This document shows, piece after piece, positions 20,984 through 28,520 of a stretch of 54,764 bases of DNA. The stretch comes from Bacteroidota bacterium. Its GTDB lineage: Bacteria > Bacteroidota > Bacteroidia > Bacteroidales > Prolixibacteraceae. The notes beneath the pieces are model-generated. The model did not search any database, was not told the DNA's origin, and saw only the letters and a list, made by a program, of their open reading frames with translations. The number at the start of each line of letters is the position of its first letter. The stretch's first letter is position 1. Location of the stretch: the NCBI GenBank assembly GCA_023428545.1, contig JAEYXH010000019.1, forward strand, positions 1 to 54,764, read 5' to 3'. The translations under genes were made by a program, and so were the position numbers.

Positions 20984-21895
20984 CTATTTCTTGCTTTTTT
21001 GCATGGGGATCGTAATGCCCAGAAAAGGCGCGGCAACCAGGCCGCCAGAATCAGCTCCTGCCGGAATGACAAGGCTAAAGTCAAGTCCGACGTTACGGAT
21101 TATGGTTCTGCCGCCGAAGGAAAGCAAGAGGATTGACGAGTCTTCATTTGGCAAAATATAATTTTCAGATATGAAATATCCGCGTTGACTTATTCTGATC
21201 AAGGTACTGAAATTAATGACAGGCTTCTCTGTCCAGCTTCCATCAACAAATCCCGAAGCTATACCAATACTGACATTCATGTCACGGCTACCAAATGTAG
21301 TCGTTCCATAGAGCAATCCAAACGAGGTTGACGTTTCCCCAAGGACGGTTCCGATTAAGGCTCCGGTTCCGATGTTCCATTTATCCTTTTTGACAGGGAT
21401 GGAGAATTTTGGAATAATCCATACCGGAGTTGGCGCTCCGCCAAAAAGAAATAATGGCAAGGTTCCAACGCCAAATGAAAACCGGTCGGTTATTCCAAAC
21501 GACATCTGGTTATACAAAACCCAGATATTTTGGTAATAAGATTCTCCCTTCCTTAGTCCATAACCATTTGGAGCCCAGAAATAACGGGTCGACTGCGGAT
21601 TCGGCAACCAGATTTGTCCCTTTTCATTTCTTACCGCATCAATCGTTGATTGGTCCCTGATATCTGATTTCTTGATTCTGACATTCCCATATTGTTCTGT
21701 TGAAAGAATGAGGAAATCATTGTTTTCTTCCTGGATTGTTCCTGTGAAAACATTACCGTCTATCGTTTCAATCCGGGAAGTGATTGTTGAGTCTGCTTTT
21801 ATAATTTCCTGTCCTTTCGCGAAATTTTGATTCAGGAAGAAAAGCACTGAAGTGATGATGATGAGTGCGAAAATCTTTGGAAAGAATGTATTCAT
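20984..21895 (-). CDS. Exported beta-rich protein, probable outer-membrane barrel, unknown function
   Basis: This protein has 303 residues from ATG 21895, where a signal peptide begins (MNTFFPKIFALIIITSVLFF, cleavage after about residue 29); an ATG eight codons earlier is less likely. Residues about 35-80 (TSRIETIDGNVFTGTIQEE...VRIKKSDI) resemble a small SH3/LSm-like beta unit often found at the start of Bacteroidota exported proteins. The rest alternates aromatic and polar residues with many Gly-Phe and Ser-Phe-Gly turns (NQMSFGITDRFSFGVG), as in an outer-membrane beta-barrel. I do not recognise a named family. No operon partner is visible. Confidence 0.75.
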   Translation of the reverse strand: MNTFFPKIFALIIITSVLFFLNQNFAKGQEIIKADSTITSRIETIDGNVFTGTIQEENNDFLILSTEQYGNVRIKKSDIRDQSTIDAVRNEKGQIWLPNPQSTRYFWAPNGYGLRKGESYYQNIWVLYNQMSFGITDRFSFGVGTLPLFLFGGAPTPVWIIPKFSIPVKKDKWNIGTGALIGTVLGETSTSFGLLYGTTTFGSRDMNVSIGIASGFVDGSWTEKPVINFSTLIRISQRGYFISENYILPNEDSSILLLSFGGRTIIRNVGLDFSLVIPAGADSGGLVAAPFLGITIPMQKSKK

Positions 21896-22074
21896 TATTG
21901 AATAAGTTTGGTCAATCAAATTTGCATGCGAATTCTTTATTCGAAATTAAGGTAAGTGATTTTTTGTTCCAATTTTCAATTACTTAGATTAATTTTAATT
22001 TGATCTTTAAACATCACCCTAAACAAAACAAACTGAATGACGTAATAGTACTTGTCAAATATTAAATCTGATCT

Positions 22075-22635
22075 ATGAAAGCACTCTTTGTTTTAACCGC
22101 AATTATTCTGGTATCGTTGATGACGACTGCCCAAACCGGCCTTAAAAAGGGGGATAAGGCACCCTTGTTTACTGCAAAATCACATGATGGTTCCGAATGG
22201 ACCCTGTCAGATTATATCGGGAAGAAAAATGTAATCCTCTACTTTTATCCTGCAGCCATGACGGGAGGTTGCACTGCACAAGCCTGCAGTTACCGGGACC
22301 ACATTGCTGATCTGGATAAATTGGATGCAGTTGTTGTAGGTGTCAGTGGGGACGATCAGGAGGCACTAAAGGTATTCAGGCAGGCACATAACCTGAACTT
22401 TACACTTTTGTCAGATTTTAACGGATCCATTGCCACAATGTATGGTGTCCCGACCGGCGATGGAGGCAGCATTTCCAGGATGGTAGGCGAGCAGGAATTC
22501 ATCCTGAAAAGAGGGGTTACCACCCAGCGTTGGACATTTATTATCGGGAAGGATGGAAAAGTAGCCTATATGAATAACCAGGTTGATGCAGCCAACGATT
22601 ATAAAGCAGTGTTAGATAACCTTGCCGTTAAATGA
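22075..22635 (+). CDS. Exported PrxQ/Bcp-like peroxiredoxin
   Basis: This 186-residue protein has an N-terminal signal peptide (MKALFVLTAIILVSLMTTAQ) and then a thioredoxin-fold peroxiredoxin domain. The peroxidatic Cys66 is in MTGGCTAQAC, with Cys71 five residues later. That C-x4-C spacing marks atypical two-Cys PrxQ/Bcp enzymes with an intramolecular disulfide. The motif differs slightly from the usual TPGCT, having Gly in place of Pro. It would reduce peroxides in the periplasm, needing a thioredoxin-like donor that is not adjacent. Most Bcp proteins are cytoplasmic, so export is the notable point. It is a single gene ending 136 bases before the convergent helicase gene. Confidence 0.9.
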   Translation: MKALFVLTAIILVSLMTTAQTGLKKGDKAPLFTAKSHDGSEWTLSDYIGKKNVILYFYPAAMTGGCTAQACSYRDHIADLDKLDAVVVGVSGDDQEALKVFRQAHNLNFTLLSDFNGSIATMYGVPTGDGGSISRMVGEQEFILKRGVTTQRWTFIIGKDGKVAYMNNQVDAANDYKAVLDNLAVK

Positions 22636-22684
22636 TGCCTTCGAGCCAGGTTTGGTAATTAAATACATCTTGTAAACTGCTGCC

Positions 22685-22721
22685 ATAGTTACTGTATACT
22701 GGGTGAGTATACAGTAACTAT
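22685..22721. terminator. Perfect 16-bp inverted repeat between convergent genes
   Basis: ATAGTTACTGTATACT and its exact reverse complement flank the loop GGGTG. It lies between the 3' ends of the peroxiredoxin and helicase genes, which suits a bidirectional terminator. Neither side has a long T run, so this role is inferred. Its right arm runs into a tandem 11-bp repeat at 22716-22737. Confidence 0.6.
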
Positions 22722-22737
22722 ACAAGAACTATACAAG
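22716..22737. repeat. Tandem 11-bp direct repeat (AACTATACAAG x2)
   Basis: Two perfect adjacent copies of AACTATACAAG begin in the right arm of the inverted repeat. This could be slippage or the remains of a small duplication. No protein-coding frame covers it. Confidence 0.75.
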
Positions 22738-22771
22738 TAGTATTCAATATACGAATCGGTCAGGTAGTTAC

Positions 22772-24121
22772 CTACTGCTGCTTTTCTCCCTGGTCTGTCT
22801 TCTGGGTTGTATCACCTGCCTTAACGATTGTTTTTTTTCGGTGTTGCTGGCTTATCTCCGAATCAGGAGAGGGCTTATTGGAAGTGCGTTCCTGTTTTGG
22901 CCTTTCGGATTGGTTCCGTTTTTCCTTGAATGCTCCCTTTTTCTTGAAGTGCTCCCTGGGCGTGGTATTTTTGATTTTCCAATCCGGACCTTTCCCAATG
23001 TAGTCGGGCAGTGCAATTTTAGGGACCTCACTTCCAATTAGACGCTCAATTCGATGCATCCGGGGCATATCCGTTTCACTGACAAACGTAATTGCCTCCC
23101 CGGTTGTTTCAGCCCGGGCTGTTCGGCCAATGCGGTGGACATAATCTTCTGCGTCACCGGGCACATCGAAATTGACTACAAGGTTGATATCCTTTATGTC
23201 GATCCCCCGGCTAAGAACGTCAGTGGCTATCAGAACCCTGGTTTCACGTGACCTGAACCGAAGCAGGATTTCTTCCCGCTCCCTTTGTTCCAGGTCTGAT
23301 GAGATCCCTTCGACTTTATGGTTTTTTGATTTTAAGCCTCGGACTATTTCGTTGACTTTTTTCTTTGTTGACGTAAAAATGAGAATGCTTTTAAAGTCTG
23401 GCTTTGCGTCGATGAGATGTTTGGCCAGAGGGACCTTTTGGTTTTCGTGGGTTAAAAACACCGATTGTACAACGCCTTCTGCCGGTTTCGACATTTCAAG
23501 CGCAATTTCATCAGGCTTATTAAGAATTTGGCTCGAAAGTGCCTTGATCTTGGGTGGCATGGTGGCGCTAAACATCAAAGTTTGCCGGTTCTTTGGAAGA
23601 TAGGAAACAATTCGCATGATGTCGTCATAGAATCCGATATCAAGCATGCGGTCAGCTTCGTCAAGGATCAATGTCTCAATTTGATCAAATTTGACGTAGC
23701 CCTGCGATAAGTGCGAAATTAGTTTGCCGGGAGTGGCTACGATTATATCGGCACCCCTGGTCAATGCTGTTTTTTGTTGCCCCCAGTCACTTCCATCACC
23801 TCCTCCGTAAATGGCGATTGATGTAACATTTAAGGTGTAGGCAAATCCCTGGACCTGCTGGTCAATTTGTATGGCCAGCTCTCGCGTTGGCACCAAAATC
23901 AGGGTATGTGTATGGGTTGTCTTTTTTTCTGCAATAAAATTCAGTATAGGTAATAGAAATGCAGCCGTTTTTCCTGTGCCGGTCTGTGCGCTGGCAATCA
24001 GGTCTTTTCCTGCCAAAATGGAAGGGATGGCCTGTTCCTGAATCGGGGTCGCATCACGGAATCCCATATAGTATAATGCATCCAGCAGGTCGGGAGATAA
24101 ATCGAAATCATCAAATTTCAT
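22772..24121 (-). CDS. DEAD-box ATP-dependent RNA helicase (RhlE-like)
   Basis: This 449-residue helicase has all superfamily 2 motifs: Q motif (GFRDATPIQEQAIP), Walker A AQTGTGKT, PTRELAIQ, LDEADRMLD, SAT, and HRIGRTARAE. The two RecA-like domains end at about residue 370. A basic low-complexity tail rich in Lys, Arg, Gln and Ser follows, typical of RhlE/CshA relatives and likely to bind RNA. Such proteins unwind RNA during ribosome assembly and at low temperature. The gene has a -7 element about 180 bases upstream, implying a long leader. It is monocistronic. Confidence 0.94.
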   Translation of the reverse strand: MKFDDFDLSPDLLDALYYMGFRDATPIQEQAIPSILAGKDLIASAQTGTGKTAAFLLPILNFIAEKKTTHTHTLILVPTRELAIQIDQQVQGFAYTLNVTSIAIYGGGDGSDWGQQKTALTRGADIIVATPGKLISHLSQGYVKFDQIETLILDEADRMLDIGFYDDIMRIVSYLPKNRQTLMFSATMPPKIKALSSQILNKPDEIALEMSKPAEGVVQSVFLTHENQKVPLAKHLIDAKPDFKSILIFTSTKKKVNEIVRGLKSKNHKVEGISSDLEQREREEILLRFRSRETRVLIATDVLSRGIDIKDINLVVNFDVPGDAEDYVHRIGRTARAETTGEAITFVSETDMPRMHRIERLIGSEVPKIALPDYIGKGPDWKIKNTTPREHFKKKGAFKEKRNQSERPKQERTSNKPSPDSEISQQHRKKTIVKAGDTTQKTDQGEKQQ

Positions 24122-24301
24122 TTGCGAATAATTAAATTTAAAAGGTGATATGGCTTGGGTGATTTTATGTAAGCCACTGATATAAAGATTATTGTAGTAT
24201 GTAAATTGTGTTTCAACACTGATTCAAACGCTTCATGAGTGTTTTTTTCGTATGTCGATGAATATAAGTTGCCCCACATACACGACTTATGAATTTTCAT
24301 G

Positions 24302-24309
24302 CAAAGGTA
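24302..24309 (-). promoter_or_regulatory. -7 element for the DEAD-box helicase (TACCTTTG, minus strand)
   Basis: The minus-strand octamer fits TAnnTTTG exactly. An ATTG lies 23 bases upstream, longer than ideal. A transcript from here would have a leader of about 175 bases, like cold-shock-controlled helicase genes. The stretch 24122-24301 has no convincing gene. Confidence 0.5.
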
Positions 24310-24403
24310 TGGCTAATTCACCCAAAATCATGCAATTCATGAAAAATTGTTGCATGTATCGAGGAAAGCGTTGATGATCGTGCATTGCCTGGTTGTTGTT
24401 TCA

Positions 24404-25435
24404 TTAACCCCTTCGGTTATTCTGCAACTTTACGAATGGCAGACTGACATATTCTCCACAGGCTTTACACCGGGAATCAGCGGTGATTCCGGAGATCTGT
24501 GTGGAGTATCCTGAGCGCCCGATGAGGATATTCCTGCAATGAGGGCACAGTGTGGATGTATAAGAGGTTGCACTGATATTTCCAATGAAAACGTAATTGA
24601 GTTTTTGAGAAGCTATTTCGGCAAAATTGTGGATTAACTGAGTCGACGTAGGTGGAAGTTCTGATTTCCAGGCAGGGAAATACCTGGAAATGTGCAGCGG
24701 TGTGTCAGGACTTAGTTCCTCGGCAATCCAGCCTACCATTTCACTGAAGGTTTCGGTTGAATCATTTAAAGTGGGAATGACCAGAAAGGTGATTTCAAGG
24801 TGACGACCTGCCTGATACACCATTTTAATTGAACGGAGAACTGGTTCAAGATGGCCACCGGTATATTTTCGAAAGAAGGAGTCGTCGAAAGCTTTCAGGT
24901 CAATGTTGAATGCATCGATAACCTCCAATAATTTTTGCAATGGGTCAGGATTTATATAACCGTTCGTGACCATTACATTTTTCAGGCCTGTTTTTCTGGC
25001 AAGCACTGCTGTATCCCTTACCATTTCGAAGAAGACCGTTGGCTCGTTGTAAGTATAGGCTATGCCAAGATTTCCGGGAATGGATTGGGCCCAATCAACC
25101 AATTCATGTGGACTTAGGTTATATTCCCCCTTGGAATCAGATGGTTTGCACTGCGATAATTGGTAGTTCTGGCAAAAGGAACAGTGAAAATTGCATCCAA
25201 TAGTTCCTACCGATAAAATCTTTCTGCCTGGATAGAAATGGTATAGGGGTTTCTTTTCAATCGGATCAGAATGCAGGGCAACGATTTTACCGTATACATC
25301 GGTGTACAATACCCCGTTAATATTATGCCTTACTTTGCAAATGCCTGGCTTATTGTTTGGTATCAAACAATTGTGAGGGCAAAGGAGGCATCTGACATTG
25401 TCTTCTTCTTTTGAATAAAAGTCGGCCCCGACCAT
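24404..25435 (-). CDS. amrS: AmmeMemoRadiSam-system radical SAM enzyme
   Basis: This 343-residue radical SAM protein is of the pyruvate-formate-lyase-activase-like group. The cluster motif is GCNFHCSFCQNYQ (C-x3-C-x2-C). An N-terminal extension has CLLCPHNC and GICKVR, and a C-terminal pair has CPHC and CKAC, so extra metal sites are likely. This pattern identifies AmrS, the partner of Memo and AMMECR1 domain proteins, a system of unsolved function; no Memo or AMMECR1 gene is in this window. It lies 24 bases after hydF on the same strand, so the two are probably cotranscribed. That suggests, but does not prove, a shared role with Fe-S or hydrogenase biogenesis. Confidence 0.88.
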   Translation of the reverse strand: MVGADFYSKEEDNVRCLLCPHNCLIPNNKPGICKVRHNINGVLYTDVYGKIVALHSDPIEKKPLYHFYPGRKILSVGTIGCNFHCSFCQNYQLSQCKPSDSKGEYNLSPHELVDWAQSIPGNLGIAYTYNEPTVFFEMVRDTAVLARKTGLKNVMVTNGYINPDPLQKLLEVIDAFNIDLKAFDDSFFRKYTGGHLEPVLRSIKMVYQAGRHLEITFLVIPTLNDSTETFSEMVGWIAEELSPDTPLHISRYFPAWKSELPPTSTQLIHNFAEIASQKLNYVFIGNISATSYTSTLCPHCRNILIGRSGYSTQISGITADSRCKACGEYVSLPFVKLQNNRRG

Positions 25436-25459
25436 TTTCTCTGAAAGTTACGAAGATTT

Positions 25460-26683
25460 TTACTGTTTCCCATTTACCCATTCCAAGGCAGCAGGGAAAG
25501 GTTCCAATGCCCTTGCAAAAATGCCGAGTGAGTATGCGATAGTCAACCCATAGTTTGTGATTGGAACGCCTGCCTCTTTGGCTTTCATGATCCTTCCCAG
25601 CATTTCCCTGCGGTTCCACATACAGGCTCCGCAATGGATTACAAGTTTATAGTCCTCCAGGTTTTTAGGGAAATCCCTTCCCCGCATATTTTCAAATACC
25701 AGGGGGCCTCCTACATATTTATTCAACCAATTGGGGATTTTTACTGTGCCAATATCTTCCTCGATGGGGTGATGTGTGCATGCCTCAGCGATTAAAACCT
25801 TGTCGCCCGGTTTCAATCGGTCGATGGTCATGGCCCCACGGACCATCTCAGATAAGTCAGCCTGAAACCTGGCAAATAATATAGAGAAGGAGGTTAAGGG
25901 GATTTCAGGGGGGGTTATCGCATTGACCATCTCAAATGCCTGAGAGTCGGTAACGATAAGTTTCGGCGGGATCGTGAGTCTTTGCAATGCATTTTCAAGT
26001 TCGTGTTCCCTGACTACCAGACAAAATGCGCCATGATCCAGCAAATCACGGATGCTCTGCACCTGAGGCAGTATTAGCCTGCCCTTGGGTGCTTCCTTAT
26101 CAATGGGAGTGACCAGTACTGCCATCTCCCCCGGGCCTACCAGATCGGCAAGAATGGCCTGGCGGTTGACAAAGTCGGCAGGCGCTTTATCGAGTAGCAA
26201 AAGACGAAGTTTGTCGATGCCTTCCCTGTGAAATGCATCGGTAGCGACATTTCCGATTTTTAAACTTTCGAGTTGTGATACGATATCCAGATTTTCAGGA
26301 TAAAGATCCACTTTGTTAAAAACCACAACAAATGGAATGTCTCGTTTGCGAAACTCCCCCATGATGGTGTGTTCATATTCTCCCCAGGTTGAATAATTGG
26401 TTACAATGATGCCTAAATCGGTACGGTCGAAAACGGAGAAGGTCCTTGAGATCCTTTGCTGCCCCAATTCACCTGTGTCATCAATGCCTGCAGTGTCAAT
26501 AAACAGAACCGGACCAATGGGAAGCAGTTCCATCGGTTTTTCAACCGGATCGGTGGTGGTGCCGGCAATTTCCGATACAATGGAAACTTCCTGGTTGGTG
26601 AGTGCATTGAGAATACTTGATTTCCCTGAATTTCTCCGGCCGAAAAGACCAATGTGTAGCCTGAATGATTTGGGTGATTTCAT
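25460..26683 (-). CDS. hydF: [FeFe]-hydrogenase maturation GTPase HydF
   Basis: The protein has 407 residues from ATG 26683; an open frame extends to 26869 but the extra part is unrelated. The N-terminal GTPase domain has GRRNSGKSS (P-loop, 15-23), EIAGTTTDPV, FIDTAGIDD and VVFNKVD. The C-terminal [4Fe-4S] domain has the HydF ligand pattern C-x-H in EACTHHPIEED and HCGACMWNRRE. HydF is the scaffold on which HydE and HydG products form the 2Fe subcluster before transfer to the hydrogenase. No hydrogenase gene is in this window. It is followed by amrS and preceded by the terminator of the small secreted gene. Confidence 0.95.
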   Translation of the reverse strand: MKSPKSFRLHIGLFGRRNSGKSSILNALTNQEVSIVSEIAGTTTDPVEKPMELLPIGPVLFIDTAGIDDTGELGQQRISRTFSVFDRTDLGIIVTNYSTWGEYEHTIMGEFRKRDIPFVVVFNKVDLYPENLDIVSQLESLKIGNVATDAFHREGIDKLRLLLLDKAPADFVNRQAILADLVGPGEMAVLVTPIDKEAPKGRLILPQVQSIRDLLDHGAFCLVVREHELENALQRLTIPPKLIVTDSQAFEMVNAITPPEIPLTSFSILFARFQADLSEMVRGAMTIDRLKPGDKVLIAEACTHHPIEEDIGTVKIPNWLNKYVGGPLVFENMRGRDFPKNLEDYKLVIHCGACMWNRREMLGRIMKAKEAGVPITNYGLTIAYSLGIFARALEPFPAALEWVNGKQ

Positions 26684-26741
26684 ATGTGCATCTTTGTTTT
26701 GGAAATGTAGCCAATGATCAGGGAATATTAATCCATTTGAC

Positions 26742-26774
26742 AAAAAAAAAGGTGTCTGCAAAGACACCTTTTTT
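26742..26774 (-). terminator. Intrinsic terminator of the small secreted protein gene
   Basis: Read on the minus strand, GGTGTCT and AGACACC close a four-base loop (TTGC), and the stem is followed by nine T. A run of A on the other side extends the stem. It separates the small gene from hydF. Confidence 0.88.
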
Positions 26775-26802
26775 AAATTGCAATAAGGCAATGAAAAATT
26801 CT

Positions 26803-27102
26803 TTATTTCTTGTCGCCACAAGCTGCTTTTTCGGCAGTTCCGCAAGCGGCTTTCTGTGCATCTGTACAACCAGCTTTTGCTTCTGATTTTGCTTCGGCTT
26901 TGTCACCACAGGCAGCACCTTTGGCACTTTTCTTTTCAGCCTTCTTGGTGGTGGCTTTTTCTTTTTCTGCTTCCATTGAAGAGTTGTCGTCAGCAACAAT
27001 TGTTACTTTGGCTTTTTCTTCAACTACTACACTTGCATTTACGCTGCTAATAGAAAATCCATATACGGCAACGATTGCTAATACTAATAATAATTTTTTC
27101 AT
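26803..27102 (-). CDS. Small exported Ala/Lys/Glu-rich protein with four cysteines
   Basis: This 99-residue protein starts with a clear signal peptide (MKKLLLVLAIVAVYGFSISS, cleavage near residue 23). The mature part is low in complexity, rich in Ala, Lys and Glu, and has four cysteines (65, 79, 87, 95), two of them in repeated AACGDK units near residues 63-68 and 93-98. I know no family for it. It has its own terminator and a -7 element overlapping a palindrome. It is transcribed away from a two-component system with three 11-bp repeats between them. A role in metal or thiol handling in the periplasm, controlled by that system, is inferred from the cysteines and the layout only. Confidence 0.75.
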   Translation of the reverse strand: MKKLLLVLAIVAVYGFSISSVNASVVVEEKAKVTIVADDNSSMEAEKEKATTKKAEKKSAKGAACGDKAEAKSEAKAGCTDAQKAACGTAEKAACGDKK

Positions 27103-27134
27103 GGTTATTCAATTTTTAAATTTAACTTCTGCAA

Positions 27135-27142
27135 CAAATATA
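27135..27142 (-). promoter_or_regulatory. -7 element of the small secreted gene (TATATTTG, minus strand)
   Basis: This is an exact TAnnTTTG match 33 bases before the start codon. No -33 TTG is found at the usual spacing; the ATGTTA repeats occupy that region, consistent with an activated promoter. Confidence 0.6.
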
Positions 27143-27161
27143 TTTAGAATCGTTCTAAATA
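27141..27161. promoter_or_regulatory. 21-bp palindromic operator candidate
   Basis: TATTTAGAA and TTCTAAATA form perfect 9-bp arms around TCG. Two bases overlap the -7 element of the small gene, a position fit for repression. Arms of this AT-rich type recall Fur-superfamily or other dimeric winged-helix operators, but the regulator is unknown. Confidence 0.6.
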
Positions 27162-27162
27162 A

Positions 27163-27190
27163 ATGTTATGCCGATGTTAACGCGATGTTA
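27163..27190. promoter_or_regulatory. Three ATGTTA direct repeats at 11-bp spacing (response-regulator site candidate)
   Basis: ATGTTA occurs at 27163, 27174 and 27185; the last two are part of longer CGATGTTAA copies. One-helical-turn spacing of direct repeats is typical of OmpR/PhoB-family binding. The adjacent system includes exactly such a regulator, and the repeats lie upstream of both divergent promoters. Confidence 0.65.
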
Positions 27191-27198
27191 AAGTGGAG

Positions 27199-27226
27199 TT
27201 GCAGGTATTTTATTTCTCTAATTTTG
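27199..27226 (+). promoter_or_regulatory. Promoter of the two-component operon (TTG-N17-TAATTTTG)
   Basis: TTG at 27199-27201 and TAATTTTG at 27219-27226 are 17 bases apart. The predicted start of transcription falls about at the GTG start codon (27231), so the mRNA would be leaderless or nearly so, or the true promoter lies elsewhere. Confidence 0.5.
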
Positions 27227-27230
27227 GCGG

Positions 27231-28496
27231 GTGCGTAAAACACTTCGAAAATATTTGGTTTGGATTACCCTGGTATTCTTGCTGGTTCTGATGTTTTTTC
27301 AGATCCGGTGGATGGTGTATTCGATACATTTTCAAGAGCGGATTTTTCAGAACAGCATCAATCTTGCCTTAGGCAAAACCATCGCAGGACTTAACAATGA
27401 CCAGTATGTTTGCAACCTGATGCGTGATTGTATGCGTTGCGATACGCTTAGCCTCGATGACCAACTGCTATCTCATGGAATCTGGGATAAAATCCATCAG
27501 TCGATCGATGATGAGCTGTCGGCATTTGATTTGCATATTGATTTTGATCTTTTCATTACGCGAAATAATGAGGATACTTTACAGGCTGGCAAACTCATCA
27601 ACAACCCAAAATCAGTTTATTACACCCAAAGTTTGCAGGATATTTTGCAGACCAACGGATATGAACTTGTTGTCAGTGTCCCCGGACGGACCATGTTTCT
27701 TCCAAGGGAGGCAGCGCTGATGCTCGGATCGTCAGTGTTATTGATACTGCTTATTTTTGTATCTCTTTTGCAAATGGTGCGGTTATATAAAAATGAATTG
27801 CAACTTCTTGCCAATATACGGGATCTGATCAACAACATTACCCATGAGTTCAAAACGCCGATGTCATCCATTGCATTGGCTGCAAACCTGATTCGGAAGG
27901 GAAGGTTTACCGATCAACCTGAAAAGCTTCAGGAATATGCCGGACTGATTGTCAACGAAAACCAAAAACTTCAGAGACAGGTTGACAGTCTTCTAGACCT
28001 GGCTGCCATTGAGTGGGATGAGTTTGAATACAGGAAGGAGTTGGTCGGGTTGAATGAACTTGCAATCAGTGCAGCCCATTCGATTCAACTTTTGGTTGAA
28101 GAGAAAGAGGGAATCCTTGAAATCGATCTGAAAGCCGAAAGTGATAATATCATTGCCGATAGAGTGCACCTAACAAATGCAATACTTAACCTGTTAACCA
28201 ATGCAGTCAAGTATTCGGACAAAAAACCGCATATCAGATTGCTCTCTTATAATCGAGATGGCAAGATCATTTTGGAGGTTTCTGATAATGGTGTTGGCAT
28301 ACCCTTAAAGTACCATCGATTCATATTTGATAAATATTTTAGGGTTCCAACAGGCGATGTCCATGATATCAAAGGGTTTGGAATAGGATTGTCGTATGTG
28401 AAAAGTGTGGTCGAGGCACACGGTGGCAAAGTTACTTTGGCTAGTGAACCAGGTAAAGGGAGTAGCTTTTTTCTTACATTCGGGCAGAAGGGTTAG
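27231..28496 (+). CDS. Membrane sensor histidine kinase with periplasmic Cys motif
   Basis: This 421-residue kinase starts with GTG; it is the only in-frame start that keeps the first membrane helix (about 8-30). A periplasmic domain follows (about 31-160), then the second helix (about 162-183). Phosphoacceptor His205 is in NITHEFKTPMSS. The ATPase domain shows NLLTNAVKYSD (N box), DNGVGIP and GFGIGLSYVK (G boxes). The periplasmic part carries C61, C67 and C70 (CNLMRDCMRCD), unusual for a domain of this size and suitable for sensing metal or redox state. It is cotranscribed with the response regulator 24 bases downstream. There is no HAMP or PAS domain. Confidence 0.92.
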   Translation: MRKTLRKYLVWITLVFLLVLMFFQIRWMVYSIHFQERIFQNSINLALGKTIAGLNNDQYVCNLMRDCMRCDTLSLDDQLLSHGIWDKIHQSIDDELSAFDLHIDFDLFITRNNEDTLQAGKLINNPKSVYYTQSLQDILQTNGYELVVSVPGRTMFLPREAALMLGSSVLLILLIFVSLLQMVRLYKNELQLLANIRDLINNITHEFKTPMSSIALAANLIRKGRFTDQPEKLQEYAGLIVNENQKLQRQVDSLLDLAAIEWDEFEYRKELVGLNELAISAAHSIQLLVEEKEGILEIDLKAESDNIIADRVHLTNAILNLLTNAVKYSDKKPHIRLLSYNRDGKIILEVSDNGVGIPLKYHRFIFDKYFRVPTGDVHDIKGFGIGLSYVKSVVEAHGGKVTLASEPGKGSSFFLTFGQKG

Positions 28497-28520
28497 CTGA
28501 AGGCGAAAACAATTGAAAAT

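Noticed and set aside
24329..24356. Inverted repeat CATGCAA/TTGCATG upstream of the helicase
   Set aside because: Seven-base arms with a 14-base loop are expected by chance in such AT-rich DNA.
26684..26869. Longer start for HydF
   Set aside because: The extension crosses the terminator of the small secreted gene and encodes a non-homologous stretch.
26718..27050. Other frames over the small secreted gene
   Set aside because: The signal peptide, terminator and -7 box support only the frame 26803-27102; the others are low-complexity shadows.
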